From an uncultured SAR86 cluster bacterium (GTDB lineage Bacteria; Pseudomonadota; Gammaproteobacteria; Magnimaribacterales; D2472): a DNA stretch of 40,994 bases. Every line of letters begins with the position of its first letter. Positions within the stretch are counted from its first letter, which is position 1. Shown here one piece after another: positions 1 to 9,261 of the stretch. The DNA is taken from contig CABYNW010000004.1 in NCBI GenBank assembly GCA_902520495.1, positions 1 to 40,994 of the forward strand, written 5' to 3'. The notes below the pieces were generated by a model. The model had not been told where the DNA came from. It saw only the letters and a list, made by a program, of their open reading frames with translations, and ran no database searches. The position numbers and the translations under genes are program-made.

Positions 1-1
1 A

Positions 2-1663
2 AATGAAAGAAAGATTAAAAATAAAAAGCCTAAAATTTCAACCGAAGCTGAAATAAAAGAAAAACCAATAAAAGAAGTTACAGATAATTTAAAACAAGGT
101 GATTTACCAATTGAATCAAAAAATCCGTTAAAAGAAATTTCTAAACCTGATTCCAATAATGAGTCCGAAGAAAAAAAAGAAAAAATTGTTATGCCTAGTA
201 CAGAATTACTTGATAGAGCTCTTGATGATGGGAGCTCTTTATCTGAGGATGAATTAAATCAAATAGCATCTTTATTGGAAATCAAACTAGAAGAATTTGG
301 AATAGAAGCAACTGTAGAGTCCGTATTACCTGGTCCAGTAGTTACAAGATTTGAAATTCAGCCAGCTCCTGGTACAAAGGCAAGTAAAATTACAAATATT
401 GCACAAGATATTGCAAGATCTTTGTCTGTAAGCAGTGTAAGAGTTGTAGAGGTCATAGAAGGGAAATCATATGTGGGTATTGAAATACCAAATACTAATA
501 GAAAAATGGTACGACTTACTGAGATATTATCTACAGAAACTTTTAAATCATCTCCATCAAACTTGAGCATTGCACTAGGTCACGATATTTCAGGAAATCC
601 AATTGTTGTTGATTTGGCCAAAATGCCTCATTTGCTTGTTGCTGGGACCACTGGTTCAGGTAAATCGGTTGGACTTAATGCAATGTTACTTAGCCTATTA
701 TTCAAATCTAATCCAGAAAATGTAAGGCTAATTTTAATTGATCCAAAAATACTTGAGTTAAAAGTATTTGATGATATTCCTCACTTATTGACACCAGTTA
801 TCACTGATATGACCAACGCATCTAATGCTCTAAGGTGGTGTGTTGCAGAAATGGATAGAAGATATAAGTTAATGTCTATGATGGGAGGTAACGTAAAAAA
901 TATAGCAGGATTTAATAAAAAAATTCAAAATGCTGATGCTAATGGCAAACAAATTTTAAATCCATTAAATGAAGATGAAGAAGAGTTTTTAGAAGTGCTT
1001 CCATCTATAGTTGTAGTGGTTGATGAATTTGCAGACATGATGATGCTAGTTGGCAAGAAAGTCGAACATCTCATTGCAAGAATTGCACAAAAAGCTAGAG
1101 CTGCTGGAATACATTTAATTTTAGCAACACAAAGGCCTTCGGTAGATGTTATCACTGGACTAATAAAAGCAAACATACCAACCAGGATAGGATTTCAAGT
1201 TTCAACAAAAATTGATTCAAGAACTATATTAGATCAAGGTGGTGCTGAGCAACTTCTTGGATATGGTGATATGTTATACCTTCCTCCTGGAGTAGGTGTT
1301 CCTATAAGAGTTCATGGAGCTTTTGTAGGTGATGACGAAGTTCATCGAGTTGTAAATGATTGGAAATCAAGAGCTGAACCAAATTATGTAGATGATATTG
1401 TTTCATCAAAACAAGATACTGGACCAATACCTGGTTGGTCTGGAACTGAATCTGGTTCTTCTGATGAACAGGATGAATTATATGATGAGGCTGTTAGCTT
1501 TGTAATTGACTCAAGAAGAGCATCTATATCAGCCGTTCAAAGAAAATTACGAATCGGTTATAACAGGGCAGCAAGATTAATAGAAACCATGGAAGAGGCA
1601 GGACTGGTTTCTGAAATGAGTTCCAATGGTTCAAGAGAAGTTCTAGTTCCAAAAAGAGATTAG
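2..1663 (+). CDS. ftsK: DNA translocase FtsK, C-terminal part (5' end cut by window edge)
   Basis: FtsK is the ATP-driven DNA pump at the division septum that moves the chromosome termini and activates XerCD recombination. The frame is open from base 2, so the gene starts off the left edge. The first ~63 visible codons encode a Lys/Glu/Asn-rich low-complexity stretch, as expected for the FtsK linker; the ATG at 191 is internal to it. Numbering from that ATG, an alpha/beta motor domain follows with Walker A GTTGSGKS at 152-159 and a Walker B-type [12 protein letters not shown] near 275-286. The [12 protein letters not shown] motor motif comes next, and a C-terminal winged-helix gamma domain ([17 protein letters not shown]... 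to the end) would read KOPS sites. Membrane segments are not in the window. It is followed after one base by the lolA-like gene, the common gammaproteobacterial order. Confidence 0.96.
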   Translation, partial: NERKIKNKKPKISTEAEIKEKPIKEVTDNLKQGDLPIESKNPLKEISKPDSNNESEEKKEKIVMPSTELLDRALDDGSSLSEDELNQIASLLEIKLEEFGIEATVESVLPGPVVTRFEIQPAPGTKASKITNIAQDIARSLSVSSVRVVEVIEGKSYVGIEIPNTNRKMVRLTEILSTETFKSSPSNLSIALGHDISGNPIVVDLAKMPHLLVAGTTGSGKSVGLNAMLLSLLFKSNPENVRLILIDPKILELKVFDDIPHLLTPVITDMTNASNALRWCVAEMDRRYKLMSMMGGNVKNIAGFNKKIQNADANGKQILNPLNEDEEEFLEVLPSIVVVVDEFADMMMLVGKKVEHLIARIAQKARAAGIHLILATQRPSVDVITGLIKANIPTRIGFQVSTKIDSRTILDQGGAEQLLGYGDMLYLPPGVGVPIRVHGAFVGDDEVHRVVNDWKSRAEPNYVDDIVSSKQDTGPIPGWSGTESGSSDEQDELYDEAVSFVIDSRRASISAVQRKLRIGYNRAARLIETMEEAGLVSEMSSNGSREVLVPKRD

Positions 1664-1664
1664 A

Positions 1665-2162
1665 TTGAAATTCTTATATATAAGTATCTTATTTATATCA
1701 AGCATACTAATTACAGCATCTCCAGTTGATGAGTTAGAGCCTTTTTTTAATACAAAATTATTTTTTACTCAGTCTAGCTTAAATAAATTAAGTAAAACAT
1801 ATGAAGTATCCAAAGGAACGTTTATAAGAAATTCTGATAGTTCCGTGAGAATTGATATCAATTCTCCTTTCAAAGAAATTTACTTCTTAAGTATAGATGG
1901 ATTAGAAATCCATGACTTAGACTTCGATCAAATTAAAAAAATACCAATTAGTGAAATCAATAATTTTTTAGTTAGTTTTATAATAAATGGAGACATTAAC
2001 AGTTCACAAATTATCAATCTAAAAAAGAAATCTTTTTCAATTATTGAAAATGAAAAAAAGTTTGATTTTGAATTTATTAATCAAAATACCTTACATGTTA
2101 CATTTCAAGATAATATGGAAGTAGATAACTTAATTAAATTTACAAAAGATAATGCTAACTAA
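1665..2162 (+). CDS. lolA: LolA-like outer-membrane lipoprotein carrier (divergent)
   Basis: This is a 165-residue protein with a clear cleavable signal peptide (MKFLYISILFISSILITAS). The mature part is rich in Ile, Asn, Ser and Phe with alternating hydrophobic residues, compatible with the LolA half-barrel. LolA carries lipoproteins through the periplasm from LolCDE to LolB. Sequence identity to LolA is weak by eye; the call rests mainly on position, since ftsK-lolA is a conserved pair in gammaproteobacteria. The protein is somewhat shorter than typical mature LolA (~180). The start is a TTG one base after the ftsK stop, giving an intact signal peptide; no ATG offers a better one. The 3' end overlaps crcB by 11 bases, so translation is probably coupled. 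Confidence 0.7.
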   Translation: MKFLYISILFISSILITASPVDELEPFFNTKLFFTQSSLNKLSKTYEVSKGTFIRNSDSSVRIDINSPFKEIYFLSIDGLEIHDLDFDQIKKIPISEINNFLVSFIINGDINSSQIINLKKKSFSIIENEKKFDFEFINQNTLHVTFQDNMEVDNLIKFTKDNAN

Positions 2163-2511
2163 TATTTTATTTGTAGGAATTGGAGGTGCATTAGGAGCAA
2201 TTGCTAGATTTGGAGTTAATGAAACTTTTGAAAACTATCTATCAGTATCAACACCTACTGGAACTTTATTTATAAATGTAATTGGATGTTTTTTTATTGG
2301 TATTTTTATAGGCTTTTCTATGCCAGTTAAAGATACTTCATATTATTTTTTTATAATTGGATTCCTAGGCTCATTTACAACAATGTCAGCATTTACACAT
2401 CAAACAATTATGATTGCAAATTTAAATTTAACTAATGCTGTTTCATATATAATGCTTACAATAGTATTAAGCATTTTGGCTACTTATATTGGAGCTATAA
2501 TTTCTAAATAA
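2152..2511 (+). CDS. crcB: Fluoride ion channel CrcB/Fluc
   Basis: CrcB is a small dual-topology membrane channel that lets fluoride leave the cell. The 119-residue length and four hydrophobic segments fit. Family motifs visible are GGALGAIARFGVNE near the N-terminus, GTLFINVIGCFFIGIF in the second helix, and GFLGSFTTMSAFTHQT, the GxxGxxTTFS signature with Met in place of Phe. The gene overlaps the lolA-like gene by 11 bases, and its stop shares one base with the serS start (TAATG), so the four genes probably form one transcript. No fluoride riboswitch is visible, as expected for an internal operon gene. In many gammaproteobacteria rarA lies between lolA and crcB; here it is missing. Confidence 0.95.
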   Translation: MLTNILFVGIGGALGAIARFGVNETFENYLSVSTPTGTLFINVIGCFFIGIFIGFSMPVKDTSYYFFIIGFLGSFTTMSAFTHQTIMIANLNLTNAVSYIMLTIVLSILATYIGAIISK

Positions 2512-3755
2512 TGTTAGATATAAAAAATTTAAGAGATAACTTTGACAACATCAAAGAGATGCTTTCTTGGCGTGGTTACTCAATTGACAAAGACAAATTT
2601 CAATCATTAGATGAAAAAAGAAAACTCTTACAAGTCAATGTAGAAAACCTTCAAGCTGATAGAAAAAAACTTTCATCAGAATATGGAAAACTTAAAGCTT
2701 CAGGAGAGAATGTAGATAAATTAAAATCAATTATTGATTCAACAAACAACGAGTTAGATAAAAAAGACAAAGATCTCCAAGAGCTTCTTCAAGATATAAA
2801 TAATTTCATGCTGGATATTCCAAATATTCCAGATCGGTCAGTTCCTAATGGAAAAAATGAAAATGACAATATTGTTATAAAAAAATACGGATCAATAACC
2901 TCAACGAATACTTTAGATCACCTTGAAATAACTAAGGATATAGATACTGACATGGCTGCTAAAATTGCAGGATCCAGATTTTCCGTCCTAAAGGGACAAT
3001 TACCAAAATTACAAAGAGCATTAATATCATTCATGATTGATAATGCAATAAAAAATGGCTATGAAGAATATTATGTTCCATTCATGTCTAATACTGATTC
3101 ATTAATAGGAACTGGGCAATTACCAAAGTTTGAAGATGACTTATTCAAAACTGCTGAAAATTTATATTTAATTCCAACAGCAGAAGTACCGTTAACAAAT
3201 ATTTTTAGAGATGATTTTGTAAATGAGGCAGATTTACCTATAAAAGTTACTTCACATACGCCTTGCTTCAGATCTGAGGCAGGCAGCTATGGAAAAGATA
3301 CTAGAGGGTTAATAAGACAACATCAATTTGAAAAAATCGAACTTGTGCAAATAACAAGACCAGATAATTCTATGGAATGTCTTGATAATCTTTTATCTAA
3401 TGCATGTGAAATTTTGGATTTGCTTGAACTTCCATATCAAGTTATAGAGTTATGTTCTGGCGATTTAGGATTTTCATCAGCAAAAACCTATGATATTGAA
3501 GTTTGGATGCCTAGCCAAAATAAGTATAGAGAAATTTCATCGTGCTCAAACTTTACTGATTTTCAGGCCAGAAGAGCAAATATAAAATTTAAAAGCAAAG
3601 AAGGTAATCATTTTGTTCATACAATTAATGGTTCAGGGCTTGCAGTTGGCAGATGCTTAATAGCGCTTATTGAAAATAATTATGATGGAGCTGGTGTTAT
3701 TAATATTCCAAATTGCCTCAAATCCTATATAGGAACGGATACTCTTAAGGCTTAA
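2511..3755 (+). CDS. serS: Seryl-tRNA synthetase
   Basis: This class II aminoacyl-tRNA synthetase charges tRNA-Ser with serine. The 414 residues match the family length. An N-terminal antiparallel coiled-coil arm (about 30-105), which grips the long variable arm of tRNA-Ser, precedes the catalytic domain. The catalytic domain has TAEVPL at 223-228 (serine site), motif 2 CFRSEAGSYGKDTRG at 252-266 and motif 3 NGSGLAVGR at 373-381. The ATG overlaps the crcB stop by one base. No intrinsic terminator follows; the gap to the next gene holds overlapping palindromes and a promoter. One cognate tRNA, tRNA-Ser(UGA), lies at 36124-36215. Confidence 0.98.
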   Translation: MLDIKNLRDNFDNIKEMLSWRGYSIDKDKFQSLDEKRKLLQVNVENLQADRKKLSSEYGKLKASGENVDKLKSIIDSTNNELDKKDKDLQELLQDINNFMLDIPNIPDRSVPNGKNENDNIVIKKYGSITSTNTLDHLEITKDIDTDMAAKIAGSRFSVLKGQLPKLQRALISFMIDNAIKNGYEEYYVPFMSNTDSLIGTGQLPKFEDDLFKTAENLYLIPTAEVPLTNIFRDDFVNEADLPIKVTSHTPCFRSEAGSYGKDTRGLIRQHQFEKIELVQITRPDNSMECLDNLLSNACEILDLLELPYQVIELCSGDLGFSSAKTYDIEVWMPSQNKYREISSCSNFTDFQARRANIKFKSKEGNHFVHTINGSGLAVGRCLIALIENNYDGAGVINIPNCLKSYIGTDTLKA

Positions 3756-3760
3756 TAACT

Positions 3761-3775
3761 AAGTTAACTTAAGTT
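3761..3775. repeat. Two overlapping 10-bp palindromes (AAGTTAACTT / AACTTAAGTT)
   Basis: AAGTTAACTT at 3761-3770 and AACTTAAGTT at 3766-3775 are each perfect palindromes sharing five bases. They lie just after serS and about 20 bases upstream of the -35 element of the TonB receptor gene, a position suitable for a regulator site. In such AT-rich DNA chance is possible. Confidence 0.3.
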
Positions 3776-3793
3776 CACAAAAAAATTACAAAA

Positions 3794-3823
3794 TTGTCAT
3801 AGTGCAATATTAATTTTTAATAT
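3794..3823 (+). promoter_or_regulatory. Sigma70-like promoter of the Oar-like receptor gene
   Basis: TTGTCA at 3794-3799 and TAATAT at 3818-3823 are separated by 18 bases. Transcription from here would give a leader of roughly 35-40 bases before the ATG at 3867, which contains the GGGG ribosome-site core at 3854-3857. Confidence 0.5.
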
Positions 3824-3866
3824 ATATTATGTGTATAGATTAATTTTCACAATGGGGTGTGTCATT

Positions 3867-6800
3867 ATGATTCGTAACTTTTTTAAAATATCTTTATTAT
3901 CAATTTTTATTTCACCAATTATTCTTGCTCAAGAATTAACATCAGACATAACAGGTTCAGTATCTTCTTCTAGCGGATCTGTAAGTGGCGCTCAGGTAGA
4001 AATAACCTATGAGCCAACTAATACTACTGTAACTAGAACAACCGATGCTTCAGGTAGGTATTCTGCTGGTGGACTTAGGCCGGGTGGTCCTTACACTATT
4101 AAAGTAAGTGCTGCGGGTTTGATGTCAGACAAAGTAACAACAAGTCTAGTTATTGGTGAAACCTCAAGACTATCCTTTACACTTCAATCATCATCATCGG
4201 TTGATGATGTTATTGTTACTGCTCAAAGGATAAGTGCTGATGATGGTTTAGGCTTTTCATCAACAATTGACGCACAAACAATCCAGGAAACACCTTCTGT
4301 TACAAGAGACATAAAAGATTTAATTAAATTAAATCCATTAGTCTCACTAGATGATGCTGAAGATGATTATGCCAGTATTTCAATTGGAGGAGCTCACCCA
4401 AGAAGTAACGACATAAAAGTTGACGGTGTTTCATTTAATGATGACTTTGGTCTAAATGATAATGGGTATCCTTCACAGAGAAGCCCAATAAATCTAGATG
4501 CAATAGAACAAATGTCAGTAAAAGTTGCTCCTGCATCTGTAGAGTATTCAAATTTTAGAGGCGGTATTATTGAATTTGTAACTAAAGGCGGTACTAACGA
4601 ATTCGAAGGAAGCGTTGGTTATTATGATAGGGGTGATCAATTCTATGGTAGCAAAATTGAAGGTCAAAAATATACTTTCGATAAGGAAGATACAGCTCAA
4701 AGTTTTACTTTTGGCGGCCCAATTATTAAAGATAAGGCTTTCTTTTATGTAACATACGAAGATACAACTGTAACTAACCCAGTTTTATATGGTCCAGCTG
4801 GATCAGGTGCTGCAAATGAACAAGCTATAACTCTAGAACAAGTTGATAGTTTAAGACAATTAACAATTAGTAAGTATGGATGGGATCCTCTTGGTGTAGC
4901 ATCTACAACAGAATCTAAACAAGAAAACACATCTTTAAGAATTGACTATATTTTAAATGAAAATCATAGATTAACTTATAACTATAAAAACACTGAAGGT
5001 GATAGATTAAGAGCAAGTGGCAGTAATTCATCTTTTTACTTTGAATCAGCTTCATATTTTAAAGGTGAAAAAACAGATACATCTAGTATTCTTTTAGTGT
5101 CAGATTGGTCTGATAACTTGATATCAGAAATTTATTATTCGAATAAATCTACTGATACAAGTCAAAACTCACCAGCAGGACAAGATGTCCCTAATTTCTA
5201 TATCGATGATGCATATGGAATGAGGGTTTATTTAGGCGCTGATATTTTTAGAAGTGCAAATAAATTAGCAACTGAAACAGATTTTTTGAAAGCAAAACTA
5301 ACTTACTATACTGGCAATCATAAAATAACTGCTGGTTACGAAAATACAACATATGATATCTATAATGTATTTATTGTTGCACAAGATGGTGAATGGGAGT
5401 TTGATTCGTTAGCTGATTATCAAGCTGGTGTTGCAAGTTCATTTAGTGCAAATAATGCAAAAACAGGTAACGTTAATGATGCAGCTGCTGTGTTTGACTA
5501 TGGTTTAACATCGATATATTTGATGGATGAAATTTCAGTCTCAGATAGATTCAGCTTTACTGCTGGTATTAGGCATGATGAATATGATTCAAATGATGCT
5601 CCAGCTAAGAATGCTGCCTTTGAACAAACATACGGTTTCGCAAATGCAGGTATCGATGGCACAAGCTTAACCAATATAAGACTTGGAATGGATGTTGTTA
5701 TTGATGATGTAAGTGATTTAAATGCTACATTTGGAACTTATTCTGCAAAACTTCCAGCTGTATGGATCTCTAATGCTTACACAAACGATGGGGTTAGGGT
5801 ATCTTCATACAATAGTGCGAATGCTCCAGCAGGTTGTGATCCATTAACATCTCCAGGAGCAGGTTTACCAGCCTGTGTACAACAAGCAATTCAGGACGCT
5901 CCTTTGACGGATGCTAAAATTGACTTTATTGCCCCAAGCTTTGAATGGCCTGATTCAAAGATACTTAATATTACTTATACAAGAGACCTTCCAAATAATA
6001 TGGATATGAGTTTTACATACTTAAAATCCAAACAAGAGGAAGCTTTATACAAAGTCATTGATACTGGTTACCCATTAAATGGTGATATTCCAACTGTGCC
6101 AACAGAAGCTGCTCCAGATGGAAGACCTATTTACAACATGACTGGAAGAAGAACATATAAGGCAGGCCTATATAATGATTGTTGTGGCGAAAGAGAGGTT
6201 ATTTCTGCAACTCTAAACAAAGCATTTAGAGATGGAGACACTGTTGTGTCATTAAGCTACACAGGTCAGAACAATACAGAATTAAGTGGGATGACTTCAT
6301 CAACCTCCAACTCTAACTATGGTAAAACAGGTGCGATTGACTTTAATAATAGAAAGGCAATGACATCTATATATGAAACAGAACATAGACTTTTAGCTAC
6401 ATTAAGGTCTAAGCATTACTTCTTTGGTTCTGATAAACCAACTACCTTTACTTTGATTTTTGAGAGAAAGTCTGGATTACCAGCTTACCCAACCTTTGAT
6501 ACATTTACTGGGTGGACTGGCGATTATAAAACTAAGGCATTTGGATATGACTATAATTTAAATGATGATAGTTCATCATTACTTTATATTCCGACAAGAA
6601 GTGATCCAATAGTATGTTATTCATATAAATGTACAGATGAAGGATCAGCAGATGCGCTAGCACGTGAAGAAGCTGTATTAAACCTTCTCTATAATGTTTT
6701 TGGTCTTGAGGGTAAGGCTGGTGAGATAGCTGATAGAGGATCTATGAGGTTCCCATGGCAATCCTCATTAGATTTTAAGATAACTCAAATATTACCTGGC

Positions 6801-7058
6801 TTTAGAGAAAATGATGAGTTTGTAATTACATTAGGGATCGAGAATCTTCTTAATCTAATCGATGACGATAAAGGAGTTGTAAGATATGGATATTATTCAG
6901 GAAGAATACCTGTAATAGATCTAAGAATTGTTGATGGTACAAAGTATGATTACAGCAGAAATGCATATAGATATAGCTTTGATGATCCATATAACATGAG
7001 TTTATCTGCTACACAGAGTGTATGGAGAGCTCAACTTGGATTTAAGTATAATTTCTAA
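3867..7058 (+). CDS. TonB-dependent receptor, Oar-like, with N-terminal carboxypeptidase-regulatory domain
   Basis: An outer-membrane active transporter powered by TonB/ExbBD; the ligand cannot be told from sequence. The ATG at 3867 gives 1063 residues with a signal peptide (MIRNFFKISLLSIFISPI, then ILAQ|EL) and a GGGG site 9 bases upstream. The GTG at 3831 would add 12 residues and disrupt the signal peptide. Domains in order: a carboxypeptidase-regulatory beta sandwich (about 25-110, with GSVSSSSGSVSGAQV and TDASGRYSAGGL), a plug (about 115-240, with VDDVIVTAQR and the KVDGVSF region), and a long beta-barrel ending in aromatic QLGFKYNF. This layout is that of Oar/SusC-related receptors, longer than siderophore receptors. 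A CC pair (NDCCGERE) lies in a probable surface loop. The gene is followed at once by an intrinsic terminator. Confidence 0.92.
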   Translation: MIRNFFKISLLSIFISPIILAQELTSDITGSVSSSSGSVSGAQVEITYEPTNTTVTRTTDASGRYSAGGLRPGGPYTIKVSAAGLMSDKVTTSLVIGETSRLSFTLQSSSSVDDVIVTAQRISADDGLGFSSTIDAQTIQETPSVTRDIKDLIKLNPLVSLDDAEDDYASISIGGAHPRSNDIKVDGVSFNDDFGLNDNGYPSQRSPINLDAIEQMSVKVAPASVEYSNFRGGIIEFVTKGGTNEFEGSVGYYDRGDQFYGSKIEGQKYTFDKEDTAQSFTFGGPIIKDKAFFYVTYEDTTVTNPVLYGPAGSGAANEQAITLEQVDSLRQLTISKYGWDPLGVASTTESKQENTSLRIDYILNENHRLTYNYKNTEGDRLRASGSNSSFYFESASYFKGEKTDTSSILLVSDWSDNLISEIYYSNKSTDTSQNSPAGQDVPNFYIDDAYGMRVYLGADIFRSANKLATETDFLKAKLTYYTGNHKITAGYENTTYDIYNVFIVAQDGEWEFDSLADYQAGVASSFSANNAKTGNVNDAAAVFDYGLTSIYLMDEISVSDRFSFTAGIRHDEYDSNDAPAKNAAFEQTYGFANAGIDGTSLTNIRLGMDVVIDDVSDLNATFGTYSAKLPAVWISNAYTNDGVRVSSYNSANAPAGCDPLTSPGAGLPACVQQAIQDAPLTDAKIDFIAPSFEWPDSKILNITYTRDLPNNMDMSFTYLKSKQEEALYKVIDTGYPLNGDIPTVPTEAAPDGRPIYNMTGRRTYKAGLYNDCCGEREVISATLNKAFRDGDTVVSLSYTGQNNTELSGMTSSTSNSNYGKTGAIDFNNRKAMTSIYETEHRLLATLRSKHYFFGSDKPTTFTLIFERKSGLPAYPTFDTFTGWTGDYKTKAFGYDYNLNDDSSSLLYIPTRSDPIVCYSYKCTDEGSADALAREEAVLNLLYNVFGLEGKAGEIADRGSMRFPWQSSLDFKITQILPGFRENDEFVITLGIENLLNLIDDDKGVVRYGYYSGRIPVIDLRIVDGTKYDYSRNAYRYSFDDPYNMSLSATQSVWRAQLGFKYNF

Positions 7059-7080
7059 TAATACTTATATATAATTTAAA

Positions 7081-7102
7081 GGCGGTTTATACCGCCTTTT
7101 TT
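7081..7102 (+). terminator. Intrinsic terminator after the Oar-like receptor
   Basis: GGCGGT (7081-7086), loop TTAT, ACCGCC (7091-7096) and six T residues. The next gene's ATG is only four bases beyond the T run. A TATAAT at 7070-7075 lies just before the hairpin and could start a transcript within it, near 7082, leaving a ~24-base leader for the oxygenase gene; no good -35 accompanies it. Confidence 0.9.
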
Positions 7103-7105
7103 ATT

Positions 7106-8008
7106 ATGAAAAATTTAATACCTGAACTATCTTTTAAAGAAATTGAAAAAGGAGATATTACTTCTATTAATTTACTAAAAGATGCTTTATCTGATCATGG
7201 TTTTTTTTCAATTGTTGATCATGGCTTGCAAGATGATTTGATAGAGAGATGTTACAAGTCATCAAAAGAATTTTTTTCTTTAGATTTTGATGTTAAAAAT
7301 ACTTACAGTTCTATTGGTTCAAAAGGGGCGAGGGGTTATACACCAAAAGGGATAGAAACTGCAGTTGGTGAAAAAATAGCAGATCAAAAAGAATTTTGGC
7401 ACCATGGACCGATTATTGATGAAACTTACGATAGTAATATTCCAGAAAATATTAATATAAAACAAATCCCAGAATTTAATCAAAACTTTGATGAGTTATA
7501 TTTAAAACTTCATAAGATTGGTTCAAGAGTTTTATCTGTGATTGCTCTCACACTGGACCTTAACAAAGATTATTTTGAGTCTTGGATTGAGAAAGGTAAT
7601 TCATTATTAAGATCGATTCATTATCCTCCAGTAGATTCATCAATCAATCCGCATCGAGCTAGAGCTCATGAAGACATAAACTTAATAACTTTATTAATTG
7701 GAGCAGCTGAAGGTGGTCTTGAGGTTCTAAATAAAGACGGTGATTGGATTAAAGTCTCGCCAAGCTCTACTGCAATTGTTTGTAATATAGGCGACATGAT
7801 GCAGCTTGTAACTGAGAAAAAACTAAAAAGCACTACTCATAGGGTTATTCAGAATAAAAAAACAGAATCCAAACCAAGATACAGCATTCCTTTCTTTCTT
7901 CATCCAGCTCCATCGGTTAATTTAAAATCAATATTTAACGATGACGATCAGGGTATTCTTGCTAACGAATTTTTAAACCAAAGGCTAAAAGAGATAAAAC
8001 TATATTAA
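7106..8008 (+). CDS. 2-oxoglutarate/Fe(II)-dependent oxygenase, isopenicillin N synthase-like
   Basis: A soluble 300-residue oxygenase of the plant-type/IPNS-like 2OG superfamily, which couples 2-oxoglutarate decarboxylation to hydroxylation or related oxidation. The N-terminal DIOX_N-type part includes DHGFFSIVDHGL (30-41). The catalytic double-stranded beta helix has Fe ligands H188 and D190 (AHEDIN) and H245 (STTHRV), and the 2OG-binding pair R258/S260 (RYSIPFF). All key residues are present, so it should be active. Substrate is unknown. The nucleoside transporter starts two bases after its stop, suggesting co-transcription and linked function; thymine 7-hydroxylase belongs to the same superfamily, so a pyrimidine or nucleoside substrate is plausible but unproven. 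No Shine-Dalgarno sequence precedes the ATG. Confidence 0.9.
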   Translation: MKNLIPELSFKEIEKGDITSINLLKDALSDHGFFSIVDHGLQDDLIERCYKSSKEFFSLDFDVKNTYSSIGSKGARGYTPKGIETAVGEKIADQKEFWHHGPIIDETYDSNIPENINIKQIPEFNQNFDELYLKLHKIGSRVLSVIALTLDLNKDYFESWIEKGNSLLRSIHYPPVDSSINPHRARAHEDINLITLLIGAAEGGLEVLNKDGDWIKVSPSSTAIVCNIGDMMQLVTEKKLKSTTHRVIQNKKTESKPRYSIPFFLHPAPSVNLKSIFNDDDQGILANEFLNQRLKEIKLY

Positions 8009-8010
8009 TT

Positions 8011-9261
8011 ATGGATATTTATACGATTTTACAAATAATAATAGGCTTTATTGGTTTAACAGCTCTTGCTATACCATTCTCTGACAATTTTAAAATAATA
8101 AACTATAGATATGTTGGTTACGGCATTCTTTCACAGATCATTCTTGCTGTAATTTTATTAAAACTCCCTTTTGTGATTAATGCTTTTGAAATTTTAGGCA
8201 ATGGAGTTGTTGTTCTTCAAGAAGCAACTAGAGAAGGCGCTAATTTTGTATTTGGTTATCCTCCTAGTGATGATACTAATGTTTATATATCTTTGCTTGA
8301 AACGTTTGCTTTTGGAGTTCTACCTTACATAATTGTTATGGCCTGTATTTCAGCAATATTATGGTACTGGGGCGTTCTACCATTTATAGTAAATTTAATT
8401 TCTAAAGCATGTCAGAAACTTTTTAATATAGGCGGCCCGGTAGGCCTTGGAGCAGCTGCAAATATTTTTGTAGGACAGGTTGAAGCTCCTTTATTAGTAA
8501 GACCTTATGTAAGCAAATTATCAAATAAAGAACTTTTAATTTTGATGACAGCAGGCATGGCAACTGTTGCAGGCTCTGTGATGGTAGCTTTGATAGCTAT
8601 ATTAGAAACATCTTTTATTAATGAAAATTTGATACAACATTTTATTACCGCATCAGTCTTATCTGTTCCTGCAGCAATAATGTATGCAAATATCATGATA
8701 CCTTCAAACACAATTACTGATTTTGATGAAAACAAAGTTCCAAAAGTTTATAAAAGCACTATGGATGCTGTTACAAGAGGAGCATCAGATGGAGCAAGTA
8801 TTGCTTTAAGTGTTGGAACAATTCTTATTGCAGTTATTGCTCTTGTTTATATAGTGAATTCTATTCTTGGAATTATTTCGCATCCGTTTGGTTTTGATTT
8901 ATCAATAGAAGTTATACTAGGTTATATATTTGCTCCAATAGCATGGTTAATGGGTATACCATGGAATGAAGCTCTTATTTCTGGTCAACTTTTAGGAATT
9001 AAAACTACTTTGAATGAGTTTGTAGCATATCCTGGCCTAGCAGCTCTTGAAAATGGCGAACTTTCTGAAAGATCAAAACTTATTACTTTTTACAGCCTAT
9101 GTGGTTTTGCTAACCTATCATCCGTTGGTATATTAATTTCTGGTATAACTGCAATGGCGCCTGAAAGAAAAGATGATTTAATTAAGGTATCTTTTAAAGC
9201 TCTTGTAGGAGCTACTTTAGCATCGTGCATGACAGGACTAATTGTTGGAATATTTATCTAA
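8011..9261 (+). CDS. Concentrative nucleoside transporter (CNT family)
   Basis: An inner-membrane cation-coupled nucleoside importer of 416 residues. Signatures: GAAANIFVGQVEAPLL (147-162), TRGASDGASIA (255-264), the EF-type helix end TTLNEFVAY (332-340) and CGFANLSSVGI (364-374). By analogy with the Vibrio cholerae CNT structure, the ribose-contacting Glu (E336), N368 and S371 are kept, as are Q156 and E158. The residue between Q156 and E158 is Val (V157), where the Vibrio protein has a base-contacting Thr, so base preference may differ. It follows the 2OG oxygenase by two bases. Its TAA overlaps the convergent tspO stop (CTAA at 9258-9261), with no terminator between them. Confidence 0.94.
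   Translation: MDIYTILQIIIGFIGLTALAIPFSDNFKIINYRYVGYGILSQIILAVILLKLPFVINAFEILGNGVVVLQEATREGANFVFGYPPSDDTNVYISLLETFAFGVLPYIIVMACISAILWYWGVLPFIVNLISKACQKLFNIGGPVGLGAAANIFVGQVEAPLLVRPYVSKLSNKELLILMTAGMATVAGSVMVALIAILETSFINENLIQHFITASVLSVPAAIMYANIMIPSNTITDFDENKVPKVYKSTMDAVTRGASDGASIALSVGTILIAVIALVYIVNSILGIISHPFGFDLSIEVILGYIFAPIAWLMGIPWNEALISGQLLGIKTTLNEFVAYPGLAALENGELSERSKLITFYSLCGFANLSSVGILISGITAMAPERKDDLIKVSFKALVGATLASCMTGLIVGIFI

Noticed and set aside
3831-3866. Upstream GTG start for the Oar-like receptor
   Set aside because: It adds 12 residues that spoil the signal peptide; the ATG at 3867 has a GGGG site at the right distance.
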